Below are positions 51,076 through 60,017 of a stretch of DNA of 64,000 nt, in pieces (the first letter of the stretch is position 1; each line of letters starts with the position of its first letter). This DNA is from Sporobacter sp038405045 (GTDB lineage Bacteria > Bacillota > Clostridia > Oscillospirales > Oscillospiraceae): NCBI GenBank assembly GCA_038405045.1, contig JBBZIV010000001.1, forward strand, positions 434,001 through 498,000, in the 5' to 3' direction. The position numbers and the translations under genes were made by a program. Under the pieces are notes generated by a model, which had not been told where the DNA came from, did not search any database, and was given only the letters and a program-made list of their open reading frames with translations.

Positions 51076-52077
51076 ATGGAAGACAAAAAAATTATTCTCT
51101 CCGGCATTAAACCAAGCGGTGCATTAACGCTCGGCTCCTACGTCGGCGCGATCAAAAACTGGGTTGCCCTGTCGGAGGCCTACAACTGCTATTACATGAT
51201 GGCCGACCTGCATGCCATTACCGTCCGGCAGGACCCCGCCGTTCTGCGCAAAACGACGCTGGAGCAGATCGCGCAGTACATCGCCTGCGGGCTTGACCCT
51301 CAAAAGAATACCATCTTCATCCAAAGCCATGTCCCGGCTCACGCCGAGCTCACCTGGGTGCTCAATTGTTATACGATGTACGGTGAGCTCTCCCGCATGA
51401 CGCAGTTTAAGGACAAGTCGGCGAAAAACACGGAAAATATCAACGCCGGGCTTTTTACCTATCCTGTTTTGATGGCGTCGGATATTCTCATCTATCAGGC
51501 GGACCTTGTCCCCGTCGGCGAGGATCAAAAGCAGCACGTCGAGCTCACGCGGGATATTGCCGGGCGCTTCAACGCCATATACGGCGACGTTTTTAAGCTG
51601 CCGGAGCCGTTTATCCCGGAGGTCGGCGCACGGGTGATGAGCCTGCAGGAGCCGACGAACAAAATGTCAAAGTCCGAGCAGGACGCAGGCGGCTGCATCT
51701 GCCTGATGGACAAGCCGGAGGACATTATGCGCGCTTTTAAGCGCGCCGTGACAGACAGCGAAACGGCAATCCGCTATGACGTCAAAAATAAGCCCGGCGT
51801 ATCAAATCTGATGCAGATTTACGCCGTTGCCACCGGCACATCGCTTGATGACGTCGCCCGCGCGTTTGACGGGCAGGGTTACGGCGCGTTTAAAACGGCC
51901 GTGGGCGAGGCCGTCGTCGAGCTGCTGCGCCCGATCCGCGAGGAGGCCGCGCGGCTCTTGTCCGACAAAGCCTATCTCGAAAGCGTCTATACGGAAGGGG
52001 CTCAAAAAGCGGCCGCGGCGGCGAACAGAACGCTGCGGAAGGTTTATAAAAAGGTCGGCTTTATCCAAAAGGGCTGA
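51076..52077 (+). CDS. trpS: Tryptophanyl-tRNA synthetase
   Basis: A 333-aa class I synthetase charging tryptophan. The nucleotide-binding signature is PSGALTLGSYVGAIKNW, the KMSKS loop is NKMSKSEQDAGG, and ELTWVLNCY and DILIYQADLVPVGEDQKQHVELTRD (in parts) are family features. ATG 51076 follows AAAGGAAC. No T-box element is seen upstream. It lies 80 bases after rsgA across a hairpin. Confidence 0.96.
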   Translation: MEDKKIILSGIKPSGALTLGSYVGAIKNWVALSEAYNCYYMMADLHAITVRQDPAVLRKTTLEQIAQYIACGLDPQKNTIFIQSHVPAHAELTWVLNCYTMYGELSRMTQFKDKSAKNTENINAGLFTYPVLMASDILIYQADLVPVGEDQKQHVELTRDIAGRFNAIYGDVFKLPEPFIPEVGARVMSLQEPTNKMSKSEQDAGGCICLMDKPEDIMRAFKRAVTDSETAIRYDVKNKPGVSNLMQIYAVATGTSLDDVARAFDGQGYGAFKTAVGEAVVELLRPIREEAARLLSDKAYLESVYTEGAQKAAAAANRTLRKVYKKVGFIQKG

Positions 52078-52170
52078 CGAGAATCGGCGGGCCGCGTGCC
52101 GTAACAGCGGCGTTCGTATCACACAACGGCGTCAAGAAACGCCAACGCATGATACGCAACTGGAGCGTCT

Positions 52171-53352
52171 ATGTCAACGGAACTCTTTCTGCAGGCGGGC
52201 CTCGCCATTGCGGCGTCCTTCATCATCACCTTTGCCGCTACACCGATCGTCAAGTCGTTTGCGCAGCGTGTCGGGGCGCTCGACGTGCCGAAGGACGGCC
52301 GCCGGATGCACTCAGTGCCCATCCCGCGCCTTGGGGGGCTTGCCATCTTTCTCGGTTTTTTACTCAGCGTTGTCCTGTTTGCCGATATCGACCGGTACGT
52401 GCAGGGCATCCTATTAGGTTCTGTCGTCATCGTCATTGTCGGCGTGATTGATGATATTATGCCATTGCCCGCGCTTGTTAAATTCGTTGTTCAGATTTTC
52501 GCGGCGCTCATCGCCGTCTATCACGGCATCATCATCAACATTGTCACGAATCCGAATATTTGGAGTGCCTCGGAATATTTTAATTTCGGCTTCATGGCCA
52601 TCCCTGTCACGGTTTTGTGGATTGTGGCCATCACGAATTCCGTCAATCTCATCGACGGACTGGACGGCCTTGCCGCCGGTGTCTCGGCCATTTCCTCGCT
52701 CACGATGCTCATCATCGCCGTCCTCGTTGCGGACGTCAACGTCGCGCTGATGATGGCGGCGCTGTTCGGTTCCTGCGTTGGCTTTCTGCCGTATAATAAA
52801 AACCCCGCCAAAATTTTCATGGGCGATACCGGTGCGCTCCTGCTCGGGTACGTGCTGGCAACCGTTTCGATCATCGGCCTGTTCAAATTTTACGCGATCA
52901 TTTCGTTTGCCGTGCCTTTTCTCGTCGTCGGCCTACCGCTGTTTGACACAACGTTTGCCTTCATGCGCCGTCTTTTGAGCGGCAGAAACCCAATGTCCCC
53001 GGACAGGGGCCATTTCCACCACCGCCTTATCGATATCGGCTTCAGCCAGAAGCAGGCTGTCGCTATTGCTTACGCCATCAGTGGCATCCTTGGCTTATCG
53101 GCCGTCGTCATCACGACGAAGGGAGAAATCCGGGCGATCATCATGCTGGCATCCCTCGTCGTCGCCGCCGTCATTGGCCTCGTCGTCCTTAAGAGTGTCA
53201 GTAAAGACGCCCCGGCCGACAGCCCGGAAGACACGGAGCAAAAGCCAACGGCGCCGGATGAGACGCCCATAGAGCCGTCACAATGCGACGGTAAGGAAGA
53301 CACGCCGAAGGAGCCAACTGCAAAAAAGCCGGAGGAGAACGATGAGCTCTAA
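52171..53352 (+). CDS. tagO: Undecaprenyl-phosphate N-acetylglucosaminyl 1-phosphate transferase (TagO/WecA type)
   Basis: A 393-aa MraY-superfamily enzyme that starts wall glycan synthesis by loading a sugar-phosphate on undecaprenyl phosphate. It has about 11 membrane segments. Motifs: GALDVPKDGRRMHSVPIPRLGG, GVIDDIMPLPALVKF, NLIDGLDGLAAG, MGDTGALLLGY and the histidine motif RGHFHHRLIDIG. An acidic, Pro/Glu-rich tail of about 50 residues is unusual. ATG 52171 follows CTGGAG. It overlaps the next gene by 11 bases. It fits with the polysaccharide operon and the SLH system. Confidence 0.93.
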   Translation: MSTELFLQAGLAIAASFIITFAATPIVKSFAQRVGALDVPKDGRRMHSVPIPRLGGLAIFLGFLLSVVLFADIDRYVQGILLGSVVIVIVGVIDDIMPLPALVKFVVQIFAALIAVYHGIIINIVTNPNIWSASEYFNFGFMAIPVTVLWIVAITNSVNLIDGLDGLAAGVSAISSLTMLIIAVLVADVNVALMMAALFGSCVGFLPYNKNPAKIFMGDTGALLLGYVLATVSIIGLFKFYAIISFAVPFLVVGLPLFDTTFAFMRRLLSGRNPMSPDRGHFHHRLIDIGFSQKQAVAIAYAISGILGLSAVVITTKGEIRAIIMLASLVVAAVIGLVVLKSVSKDAPADSPEDTEQKPTAPDETPIEPSQCDGKEDTPKEPTAKKPEENDEL

Positions 53353-54115
53353 ACGTGTTCGTCTTATCAGCCTGCTCGGCGTCGTGTTAATCATTCTCGT
53401 CGTCGCCGCCGGGTTTATTATGACATATGCCGCGCGTGACGCGCGCGTTTTATCGCTGCCGTCATCGACGGGTAACGCGCCTGGTACAACGGGCGTTTTA
53501 TCTGCCGACGGCGGCCTTTTTGGATCGGACCGCGTTGCGGTAACCTCGGATAATGTTCAAAACGTGATTGCAACGCTTGTGAGGCCCTCTGAATATTCGA
53601 GAACCGTCGTTGTGGAAAGCGCCTATTCCGGCGGCAGCGCGACGAGCCGCATCAGCACCGTCGTCTTAAACGGTTCACAGGCACTTATCGTCGAGACGGC
53701 AGGCTCGAGAAAGCATATCGTCATCACCGGCGGGAGCGTTTATATCTGGTATAACGGCGAAAAAAACCCCCGCGAAATGCCGTTTGAGGCATCGGGGGAT
53801 GACAGGACTGTATTGGACAGCTATCAGATGCTGCTGACGTATGAAGATGTTTTATCGCTCGACAAAAGCAGCATTACGGATGCCGTTTATGATACATATG
53901 CCGGTGAGGGCTGCATTTCCGTCACATTTAAATCGCCCTTGCTGGGGTATAAGACCGTCTGCCACATCGCCGTTGCCAGCGGCTTGCTCATCGGGGCCGA
54001 GCAGTATGACGGGCAAAAGCTCGTCTACCGCCAAACGGCGATGGATTACACCGCCTCGGCGGACAAGGCGGCGTTTACCCTGCCGGACGGCACAAATCCC
54101 GTCAGTCCTCATTAA
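53342..54115 (+). CDS. Membrane-anchored protein of unknown function
   Basis: A 257-aa protein with one N-terminal segment (LISLLGVVLIILVVAAGFIM) and a beta-rich exterior domain: RTVVVESAYSGGSATSRIS, SRKHIVITGGSVYIWYNGEK, TYAGEGCISVTFKSPLLGYKTVCHIAVASGLLIGAEQYDGQ (in pieces). The pattern of antiparallel strands recalls lipoprotein-sorting or sigma-E-regulator folds, but I do not claim one. ATG 53342 follows GGAGGAG and lies within the tagO end, so the two are coupled. Its last 14 bases overlap the convergent 143-aa gene. Confidence 0.75.
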   Translation: MSSKRVRLISLLGVVLIILVVAAGFIMTYAARDARVLSLPSSTGNAPGTTGVLSADGGLFGSDRVAVTSDNVQNVIATLVRPSEYSRTVVVESAYSGGSATSRISTVVLNGSQALIVETAGSRKHIVITGGSVYIWYNGEKNPREMPFEASGDDRTVLDSYQMLLTYEDVLSLDKSSITDAVYDTYAGEGCISVTFKSPLLGYKTVCHIAVASGLLIGAEQYDGQKLVYRQTAMDYTASADKAAFTLPDGTNPVSPH

Positions 54116-54533
54116 TAATACTAAACGCCAAAAAGGCTAGAATGATGAGAAACTCCTCATCACCGCTTTCTATAAAGAAAAACAAAAGCAGAAGGAACAA
54201 AAGCAGGTCGCCGATATCGAGCCCAAAGGGCAGATTGTCAAAAGCCCCCTTGAGACCGTTGCCGAACCCCCCGAAGAGGTTGTTCAGCCCGCCGCGCCCG
54301 CCGAGAAGGCTCCCAAGACCGCTGCCGAGACCGCCGAAGAGGCTGCCCAGCCCGTTACCGGCGGCTCCCGCATTAATGGGCTTGTTTTTGATACCGGCAT
54401 CGCCGTGGGCAGGTGATGGGGGCGCTGGCAGCGCGGCACCGGCGCCCTGTGCGCCGCGCCGCGCGTTTTGTATGGTTGGCGCGTCCTGAACGCGAACGTA
54501 TTTGCCAGTGTTCCCGATGTACCTGTTATACAC
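54102..54533 (-). CDS. Gly-rich hydrophobic protein of a three-gene unknown operon
   Basis: A 143-aa unknown. It starts YNRYIGNTGKYVRVQDAP, has an Ala/Pro linker, a Gly-Leu-Phe repeat region (GLGSLFGGLGSGLGSLLGG, GLNNLFGGFGNGLKGAF) and a very hydrophobic end (LLLFLLLLFFFIESGDEEFLIILAFLAF). GTG 54533, seven bases after GGAGGT, is preferred over GTG 54542. It overlaps the 129-aa gene by eight bases. The hydrophobic tail suggests membrane binding. Confidence 0.72.
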   Translation of the reverse strand: MYNRYIGNTGKYVRVQDAPTIQNARRGAQGAGAALPAPPSPAHGDAGIKNKPINAGAAGNGLGSLFGGLGSGLGSLLGGRGGLNNLFGGFGNGLKGAFDNLPFGLDIGDLLLFLLLLFFFIESGDEEFLIILAFLAFSIINED

Positions 54534-54915
54534 CACCGCCACCTCCGGAAAATTCGGCCAGCGCGATTTTCGCCAGCTTTGCGAGTTTTGCGATCTCCGT
54601 CGCTTTGTCGATTTTGGCGTGGCGCTCTTCCTTCAGATAAGGTTTAATGGCGTTTAACAGCACAGCCTTGTCATTGCTGCCTGTTGAGTACTCACCGATC
54701 AGCCGTGTCATCAGCCGCGTCATTTTCGGATCGAGGCCGCCGAGCGTTGAGGCGATTTTCGTCAGGTCGGGCATACTCGCCGCATCGCTGCTCGTTCCGC
54801 CGGGTGATGAGCCGGAACCAAGCGAACCGGAGAGGGAGCGGGCCATGCCCATAATTTTTTCCATATCCTCAGGAGATGTCAGGATTTTATTGATTTTATC
54901 TTCGAGCTCGCTCAT
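54526..54915 (-). CDS. Small helical protein of the same operon
   Basis: A 129-aa unknown: SELEDKINKILTSPEDMEKI, then a Gly/Ser linker, then MTRLMTRLIGEYSTG and KPYLKEERHAKIDKATEIAKLAKLAKIALAEF, ending in a Gly5-Val tail. It is predicted helical and soluble. ATG 54915 follows GGAGGTG. I recall similar operons in Ruminococcaceae-type genomes but cannot verify it. The function is unknown. Confidence 0.75.
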   Translation of the reverse strand: MSELEDKINKILTSPEDMEKIMGMARSLSGSLGSGSSPGGTSSDAASMPDLTKIASTLGGLDPKMTRLMTRLIGEYSTGSNDKAVLLNAIKPYLKEERHAKIDKATEIAKLAKLAKIALAEFSGGGGGV

Positions 54916-54947
54916 ACTGCACCTCCATTCCGCGATATATTATGTCG

Positions 54948-55214
54948 TCACTTCATCATTTTCAGGATTTGCTCGGCGAGGTGTACGCCCTCCTCTGTTT
55001 TTAAAATAGTCGACAAGGCGTTTTTCAACGTTGCGGTGTCACCGTTATTCAGCGCGTTCATGAGGTCACCTTCGCTGCCGCTGAGCAGGTTCTGAACACT
55101 TTTGCCCTCCGGTGAATCGATCAGCTTTTCCAATTCTTCCTTCTTGCCGGAAAACCGCGCGCCGGCTGCGGTGTTTAAAAAGTCGTTCGTCGCTTTCCCA
55201 TAGTCAAATCCCAT
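54948..55214 (-). CDS. Small helical protein, first gene of the three-gene operon
   Basis: An 88-aa unknown: GFDYGKATNDFLNTAAGARF, KKEELEKLIDSPEGKSVQNLL, EGDLMNALNNGDTATLKNALSTILKTEEGVHLA (in pieces), KMMK end. It is helical and soluble, with a repeated Asn-Asp-Gly turn. ATG 55214 follows AAGGATG. It is divergent from a phosphoesterase gene. With its two partners it forms a tight operon (32 bases, then overlap). Confidence 0.75.
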   Translation of the reverse strand: MGFDYGKATNDFLNTAAGARFSGKKEELEKLIDSPEGKSVQNLLSGSEGDLMNALNNGDTATLKNALSTILKTEEGVHLAEQILKMMK

Positions 55215-55344
55215 TGCAGTTCATCCTTTCATGACGGTGTGCTTAAAGCGTGATTTTAAAGCAGACCAGCCCAGACCGTTCTAAATCAGTATATTCCGGA
55301 AAAACAATGTGGTGACTCTATAGCCCGCGTTGGTGGAGATGTTT

Positions 55345-55806
55345 ATGAAAATCCTCGTGCTGTCAGATTCCCACGGCCAGTTGCAGCCGATGCTCAACGC
55401 TATTTTTGATGAAAAGCCCGACCTCGTCCTTCATCTCGGGGATTATGAGCGCGATGCCGTTGGCCTGCGCCGGGCGTATCCTGAGATTTATTGCCGCGCC
55501 GTCCGCGGCAACGGCGACTATCACGGCCATGAGCCGGACATCGATGAATTTGTCATCGACAACAAACGGATTTTTATGACGCATGGTCATTTATATGGCG
55601 TCAAAATGTCGCTCGATTCGCTGGTGAATACAGCTCTTTGCCGCGGGGCCGATGTTGTCCTGTTCGGGCATACGCACAGGCCGCTTGCGGCTACTGTGCA
55701 GGACATGCTTGTCATAAACCCCGGCAGTGCCGGCATGGGCAAAAAAACAGGCGCCGTGCTCGAGATCGAACACGGCGCCGTCAGTTGCCGGATGATTGAC
55801 TTGTAA
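55345..55806 (+). CDS. Calcineurin-like metallophosphoesterase (YfcE/MJ0936 family)
   Basis: A 153-aa binuclear metal phosphodiesterase. Metal motifs: ILVLSDSHG, LVLHLGDYERDA, VRGNGDYH, MTHGHLYG and FGHTHRP. Family members cut phosphodiester model substrates; the natural substrate is uncertain. ATG 55345 follows GGTGGAG by eight bases; a GTG upstream at 55330 is weaker. It is convergent with a 73-aa Cys-rich gene. Confidence 0.92.
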   Translation: MKILVLSDSHGQLQPMLNAIFDEKPDLVLHLGDYERDAVGLRRAYPEIYCRAVRGNGDYHGHEPDIDEFVIDNKRIFMTHGHLYGVKMSLDSLVNTALCRGADVVLFGHTHRPLAATVQDMLVINPGSAGMGKKTGAVLEIEHGAVSCRMIDL

Positions 55807-55823
55807 GGGCTATCAGGTGCTAA

Positions 55824-56045
55824 CTAAATTTCAAACGCATCCGCACCGGGCATCTCGCCCGGCTTCTTTTTGTGAAGAAACTGCGGCCGCTCCGGTTCGC
55901 GCTTTAAAGGATCGTAAATATACCGGCGGCACGCGCCGTGCGCCGGCGTAATGCCGCGCTTGACGCAAGCGACCTCGCCGTCACTGATGATACTGCCATA
56001 GCGGCAATGAGAACACGACGGGGCGATATGACGATTGAACAGCAT
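55824..56045 (-). CDS. Small conserved cysteine-rich protein
   Basis: A 73-aa protein with four cysteines (SCSHCRYG, ACVKRG, ACRRYIYDP), likely binding a metal, followed by KREPERPQF and a charged tail. ATG 56045 follows GGGAGGT. Similar short proteins with KYDPLKR-like ends occur across Clostridia; the function is unknown. It is convergent with the phosphoesterase. Confidence 0.75.
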   Translation of the reverse strand: MLFNRHIAPSCSHCRYGSIISDGEVACVKRGITPAHGACRRYIYDPLKREPERPQFLHKKKPGEMPGADAFEI

Positions 56046-56186
56046 GACAAAAACCTCCCGCAGGATGACGCCATCTCGTCACATTATACCGCGCCGGACA
56101 GGCACTTTCAATAAAAACGGCTCGATTCTTCGCACATAGAAATATATTTTAACATCAATACCCACCCGCTGGCACAGATGACCTTA

Positions 56187-57368
56187 TTACCGCCACGGCC
56201 GGAGACGGCCGCGGCGCTTTTTTCCGGCCAGACGCGCTGCCAAAATTAATAAGACAAGCACCGCCAGAGCGCTCAGACACGAGACCTGAGCCGCGGCTGA
56301 AAAATGGAGCGACGCGATACCTTTGACCTGCTGCGCGAGATAGACGGCCGCCGGGAGCTTAAAAACAAACAGCCTTGCCAGAAAATAGGCAAAGACGGCT
56401 GACAGCCCGCCTTGAATGATTTTACCATATATATAGGTCCGGACGGACAAACCGCTGTCCCCGATAAAAGAGAGGACCTGACAGTGGACGGACAGGCCCG
56501 CCCAGCCGAGCATAAACGCCGCCATCGCCATCGAGTGCGACAGCGCTCCCGACGCCCCCTGTAGGCTCCAAACGCCGCTTGTCAGCTCAATAAAGCCGGT
56601 CAAAAGGCGCTCGGCCCACGCGGCGTCAAAACCAAGCGGCGCGAAAACAGCGCCGATCACACCGGCGAAAAACGGGATCACACCGGCAAAAAACAGCAGC
56701 CGGATGAACACGGTAAAAAAGATAACGAACCCGCAGATGTTCAGTGTCGTCTGGAAGGCGGAAACGACAGAGTCGGTAAACGCGGCGGTAAAACGCTTGG
56801 CGGCGATCTCCGGCAACCGTGCGTCGCTGCCGCGGTCGGCGCCGGTCCCCCAGGAGCGGAAGATGACCCCGACGGCAACGGACGCAGCGGCGTGCGCCAG
56901 ATAAAGGACGAGGCCGACGGCGCTGCTTGAAAAAATGCCCGCTCCGACGACGCCGAGGATAAACGCGGGCCCGGAGTTGTTGCAGAAGGACAGAAGGCGC
57001 TCAGCCTCGTTTTTGCTGCAGCTGCCGTTTTGATACAGCGCGATGACCGTTTTGGCACCGACGGGATAGCCGCCGACAAAGCCCAGTACAAATGCCGTGG
57101 CACACGTCCCGCCGACGTTGAATAAAGGGCGCATGACTGGTTCCAGAAAGCGCCCGAAATAACGCGCGATACCAAGCTCAACGATAAGCGTCGACAAGAC
57201 GAAAAACGGGAAGAGCGACGGAATGATAACGTTGAGGCATAGTGTCAGCCCATCGGCGGCGGCCTTGATGGATGCGGCCGGATAAACGACAAGTGCCGCG
57301 ACAGCCGTCAAAAGCGCCAAGCATATGAGCGCGTCAAAAACTTTCTTATGAAACATGATACGCATCAT
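56187..57368 (-). CDS. ylbJ: Sporulation integral membrane protein YlbJ
   Basis: A 393-aa polytopic protein that is needed for spore cortex formation in Bacillus. Features: about 9 membrane segments, LNVIIPSLFPFFVLSTLIVELG, FVGGYPVGAKTV, FCNNSGPAFILGVVG and FIELTSGVWSLQG, the nucleoside-recognition-like fold. ATG 57368 is preferred (GGAAGG upstream); the frame runs on upstream only antisense to yqfC and yqfD. It diverges from yqfC across a hairpin. Confidence 0.9.
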   Translation of the reverse strand: MMRIMFHKKVFDALICLALLTAVAALVVYPAASIKAAADGLTLCLNVIIPSLFPFFVLSTLIVELGIARYFGRFLEPVMRPLFNVGGTCATAFVLGFVGGYPVGAKTVIALYQNGSCSKNEAERLLSFCNNSGPAFILGVVGAGIFSSSAVGLVLYLAHAAASVAVGVIFRSWGTGADRGSDARLPEIAAKRFTAAFTDSVVSAFQTTLNICGFVIFFTVFIRLLFFAGVIPFFAGVIGAVFAPLGFDAAWAERLLTGFIELTSGVWSLQGASGALSHSMAMAAFMLGWAGLSVHCQVLSFIGDSGLSVRTYIYGKIIQGGLSAVFAYFLARLFVFKLPAAVYLAQQVKGIASLHFSAAAQVSCLSALAVLVLLILAARLAGKKRRGRLRPWR

Positions 57369-57393
57369 AATGTCAACACCTTCCGGAAAAGCA

Positions 57394-57431
57394 TATGCGC
57401 CGGAGGGCGTATTTTTTCCGTCCGGCGCATA
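57394..57431. promoter_or_regulatory. Long perfect hairpin in the ylbJ-yqfC divergent gap
   Basis: TATGCGCCGGA (57394-57404) is perfectly inverted as TCCGGCGCATA (57421-57431), around a loop holding TATTTTTT. It lies between two divergent starts, so it is not an ordinary terminator of either. Confidence 0.55.
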
Positions 57432-57474
57432 AACATTAGTAGCGCCGTACAGACGCGCGGGGAGGTAGCAATCG

Positions 57475-57756
57475 GTGAAGTCAGACAAAGTGAGAAATAG
57501 GCTCATAGACCGCGCCGTCGAGATGTTCGACCTTCCGGGTGAAGTGCTCGCGGGGCAGCCGAAGCTGACGGTCACGGGGAACCGGCAAGTGCATATCGAG
57601 TGCCATAAAGGTCTTATTGAATATGACGGCAGTTTGATTGCCGTAAACGGCGGGGCGGTCGTCGTCAAAATCACCGGCGAGCGGCTGGAGCTCGTTTCTA
57701 TGACCGCCGATGAGCTGCTCGTTAAAGGGCTCATTGCCGCCATCGACTTTGAATAG
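57475..57756 (+). CDS. yqfC: Sporulation protein YqfC
   Basis: A 93-aa protein of the YqfC/YabP family, made in the mother cell under sigma-E in Bacillus. Sequence: DRAVEMFDLPGEVLAGQPKLTVTG, NRQVHIECHKGLIEYDGSLI. GTG 57475 follows GGGGAGG. It is followed nine bases later by yqfD, the usual pair. Confidence 0.93.
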   Translation: MKSDKVRNRLIDRAVEMFDLPGEVLAGQPKLTVTGNRQVHIECHKGLIEYDGSLIAVNGGAVVVKITGERLELVSMTADELLVKGLIAAIDFE

Positions 57757-57765
57757 AGGGATCTC

Positions 57766-59001
57766 ATGAAAAAAGCCATCAATTTCGTCCGCGGCAGCAT
57801 TCGGGCCGAGGTTGCGTGCCCGTACCCGGAGCGGTTTATTAACCTTTGCGCGCAAGAAGGCATTGAATTCTGGGACTTAAGCCGCGTTTCAGAGACGGAC
57901 GTCCGCCTGACGCTGCCCATAAAAGGCTACAAAAAGCTGCGGGTACTCGCCGAAAAGGCCGGTTTTGATGCAAGACCGGTCAAAAAGACGGGCGTCCCAT
58001 TTTTTTTGTGGAAAATCCGCAAACGCTATGTCCTGCTCGCCGGGATGGTTTTGATGTTTGCCACCGTCTGGAGCTCGTCTCTTTTCGTCTGGGAAATTCA
58101 CGTTGAAGGCAACGATAAGGTGACGACGCCGGAAATATTGTCCGAACTGAAAGCGCACGGTATCGGTATCGGCACCTTCGGCCCGTCTGTCTCATCGGAG
58201 GCCATCTCAAACGACTTGCTGATGAAACTCCCGCGCCTATCCTGGATTGCCATCAACGTCAGCGGGAGCCGGGCAGACGTTTTGGTACGCGAGCGCATTC
58301 CAAAGCCAGAAATCGTCGATGAAAATACCCCAACGATGGTTTACGCCACAAAATCCGGCGTCATCACGAAAATGAGCGTTTTGGAGGGTGCGCGCGCCGT
58401 CCAGGAAGGCGCGACGGTGGAGGCGGGCGATGTCCTCGTGAGCGGCATTATGGATTCGATATCATCCGGGCGGCGAACCGTGCACGCGATGGGGGAAGTC
58501 ACCGCGCGGACATGGTATGCGTTCTCCGCCCAGATCGTCCTGCCCGCATCGGAAAAAGCTTATACGGGTAAAACACAGACAAAAACGGCGGTTATCATTG
58601 CCGGAAAAAGGATAAATTTATATTTAAACGGTGGAATTGTGTTTGATGATTATGATAAAATAACAAAAATAACAGTTTTGCGGCTGCCGACGGGAAATAT
58701 CCTGCCGTTTGCTTTTGTCACAGAGACGTATACAGACTACAAGCCGTCCGGCACACAGATGTCCCTTTTAACAGCGACGGAGCTTTTGGAAAAGCGCCTG
58801 CTCGACCGGCTGAATAAAACAATCGGTGACGATGGGCAGATCATCACAACAACGTTTGACACGGCCGTTGACGGGGACATCGTTGTCGTCACGCTGAAGG
58901 CCGAATGCACCGAGCAGATTGCCGCACTGCGACCCTTCACGGCCGAAGAGCAGCAACAGGCAAAAGAGCAGCCACCAAAAACAAATGAAACGGAGAACTG
59001 A
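57766..59001 (+). CDS. yqfD: Sporulation protein YqfD
   Basis: A 411-aa membrane protein of the YqfD family, sigma-E-controlled in Bacillus and needed for efficient sporulation. A small N-terminal domain (NFVRGSIRAEVACPYPERFIN), one membrane segment near residue 90 (YVLLAGMVLMFATVWSSSLFV), and a long outer domain (VWEIHVEGNDKVTTPEIL, LPRLSWIAINVSGSRADV) are typical. ATG 57766 follows GGGATC weakly. It is two bases before phoH. Confidence 0.93.
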   Translation: MKKAINFVRGSIRAEVACPYPERFINLCAQEGIEFWDLSRVSETDVRLTLPIKGYKKLRVLAEKAGFDARPVKKTGVPFFLWKIRKRYVLLAGMVLMFATVWSSSLFVWEIHVEGNDKVTTPEILSELKAHGIGIGTFGPSVSSEAISNDLLMKLPRLSWIAINVSGSRADVLVRERIPKPEIVDENTPTMVYATKSGVITKMSVLEGARAVQEGATVEAGDVLVSGIMDSISSGRRTVHAMGEVTARTWYAFSAQIVLPASEKAYTGKTQTKTAVIIAGKRINLYLNGGIVFDDYDKITKITVLRLPTGNILPFAFVTETYTDYKPSGTQMSLLTATELLEKRLLDRLNKTIGDDGQIITTTFDTAVDGDIVVVTLKAECTEQIAALRPFTAEEQQQAKEQPPKTNETEN

Positions 59002-59003
59002 CC

Positions 59004-60017
59004 ATGGCGGAAAAGACGATGAGTGTCGACAGGCTGGAGCATATCATCAGCGTGTTCGGCTCCTTCGACGAAAATCTGCGCCTGATTGAAGAGGAACTAA
59101 GCGTTAAAATAACCGACAGAAATTCCGAGCTCGGCCTTTCCGGCGACGATGAAAACGTCGCCTATGCCGAACGGGCCATATCGGGCCTTTTGTCCTTAGC
59201 GGCGAAAGGTGAAAATATTGACGCACGCAGCGTCCGGTATATCATTGGGCTTGTCCGCGAGGGGCAGGACGACAAAATTGGCCAGCTGGCGCGCGACGTG
59301 ATCTGCATCACCGCCAAAGGCAAGCCCGTCAAGGCCAAAACGCTGGGGCAGAAGACATACGTCGAGGCAATCGGGAAAAAGACCGTGACGCTCGGCATCG
59401 GCCCGGCCGGTACCGGCAAAACGTATCTCGCTGTGGCCGCCGCCGTCGCCGCGTTTCGGGACAAGTCTGTTAACAGGATTATTCTAACGCGTCCGGCTGT
59501 CGAGGCGGGCGAGCGCCTCGGCTTTTTGCCCGGCGACCTGCAAAGCAAGGTTGATCCGTACTTGCGCCCCTTATACGATGCGCTGTTTGAAATGCTCGGC
59601 GCTGAGACGTACACGAAATACCTCGAGCGCGGCAACATTGAGGTTGCCCCCTTGGCTTATATGCGCGGGCGGACGCTGGACGACGCGTTTATCATTTTGG
59701 ACGAGGCGCAGAATACCTCCCGCGAGCAGATGAAAATGTTTTTAACGCGCCTCGGCTTCGGGTCAAAAATCGTCATCACGGGCGATATCACGCAAATCGA
59801 CCTGCCGAGCGATAAGACGAGCGGCCTCAAAGAGGCCATGCGTGTGCTGGAGGGTGTCGACGATGTGGCCATCTGCCGCCTGACAGGGGCCGACGTTGTC
59901 CGCCATGTCCTTGTCCAGCGGATTATTGACGCATATGACCGCTATGAGAAAGTGAAACCGGAAACCGGCAAGCAGGCGCCGGGCAGGAGAAGAAAAAGTG
60001 AAAAAGCACCGCATTGA
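59004..60017 (+). CDS. PhoH-like ATPase
   Basis: A 337-aa P-loop ATPase with an N-terminal KH-like region (FGSFDENLRLIEEELSV). Walker A is IGPAGTGKTYLA, Walker B is FIILDEAQNTS and sensor FGSKIVITGD follows. PhoH links to RNA handling. The C-terminus overlaps ybeY by 20 bases. The set yqfC-yqfD-phoH-ybeY-dgkA-era is conserved in spore formers. Confidence 0.93.
   Translation: MAEKTMSVDRLEHIISVFGSFDENLRLIEEELSVKITDRNSELGLSGDDENVAYAERAISGLLSLAAKGENIDARSVRYIIGLVREGQDDKIGQLARDVICITAKGKPVKAKTLGQKTYVEAIGKKTVTLGIGPAGTGKTYLAVAAAVAAFRDKSVNRIILTRPAVEAGERLGFLPGDLQSKVDPYLRPLYDALFEMLGAETYTKYLERGNIEVAPLAYMRGRTLDDAFIILDEAQNTSREQMKMFLTRLGFGSKIVITGDITQIDLPSDKTSGLKEAMRVLEGVDDVAICRLTGADVVRHVLVQRIIDAYDRYEKVKPETGKQAPGRRRKSEKAPH

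Noticed and set aside
57369..57920. N-terminal extension of YlbJ
   Set aside because: The open frame runs about 180 codons upstream but is antisense to yqfC and yqfD; the YlbJ family starts at the membrane segment after 57368.
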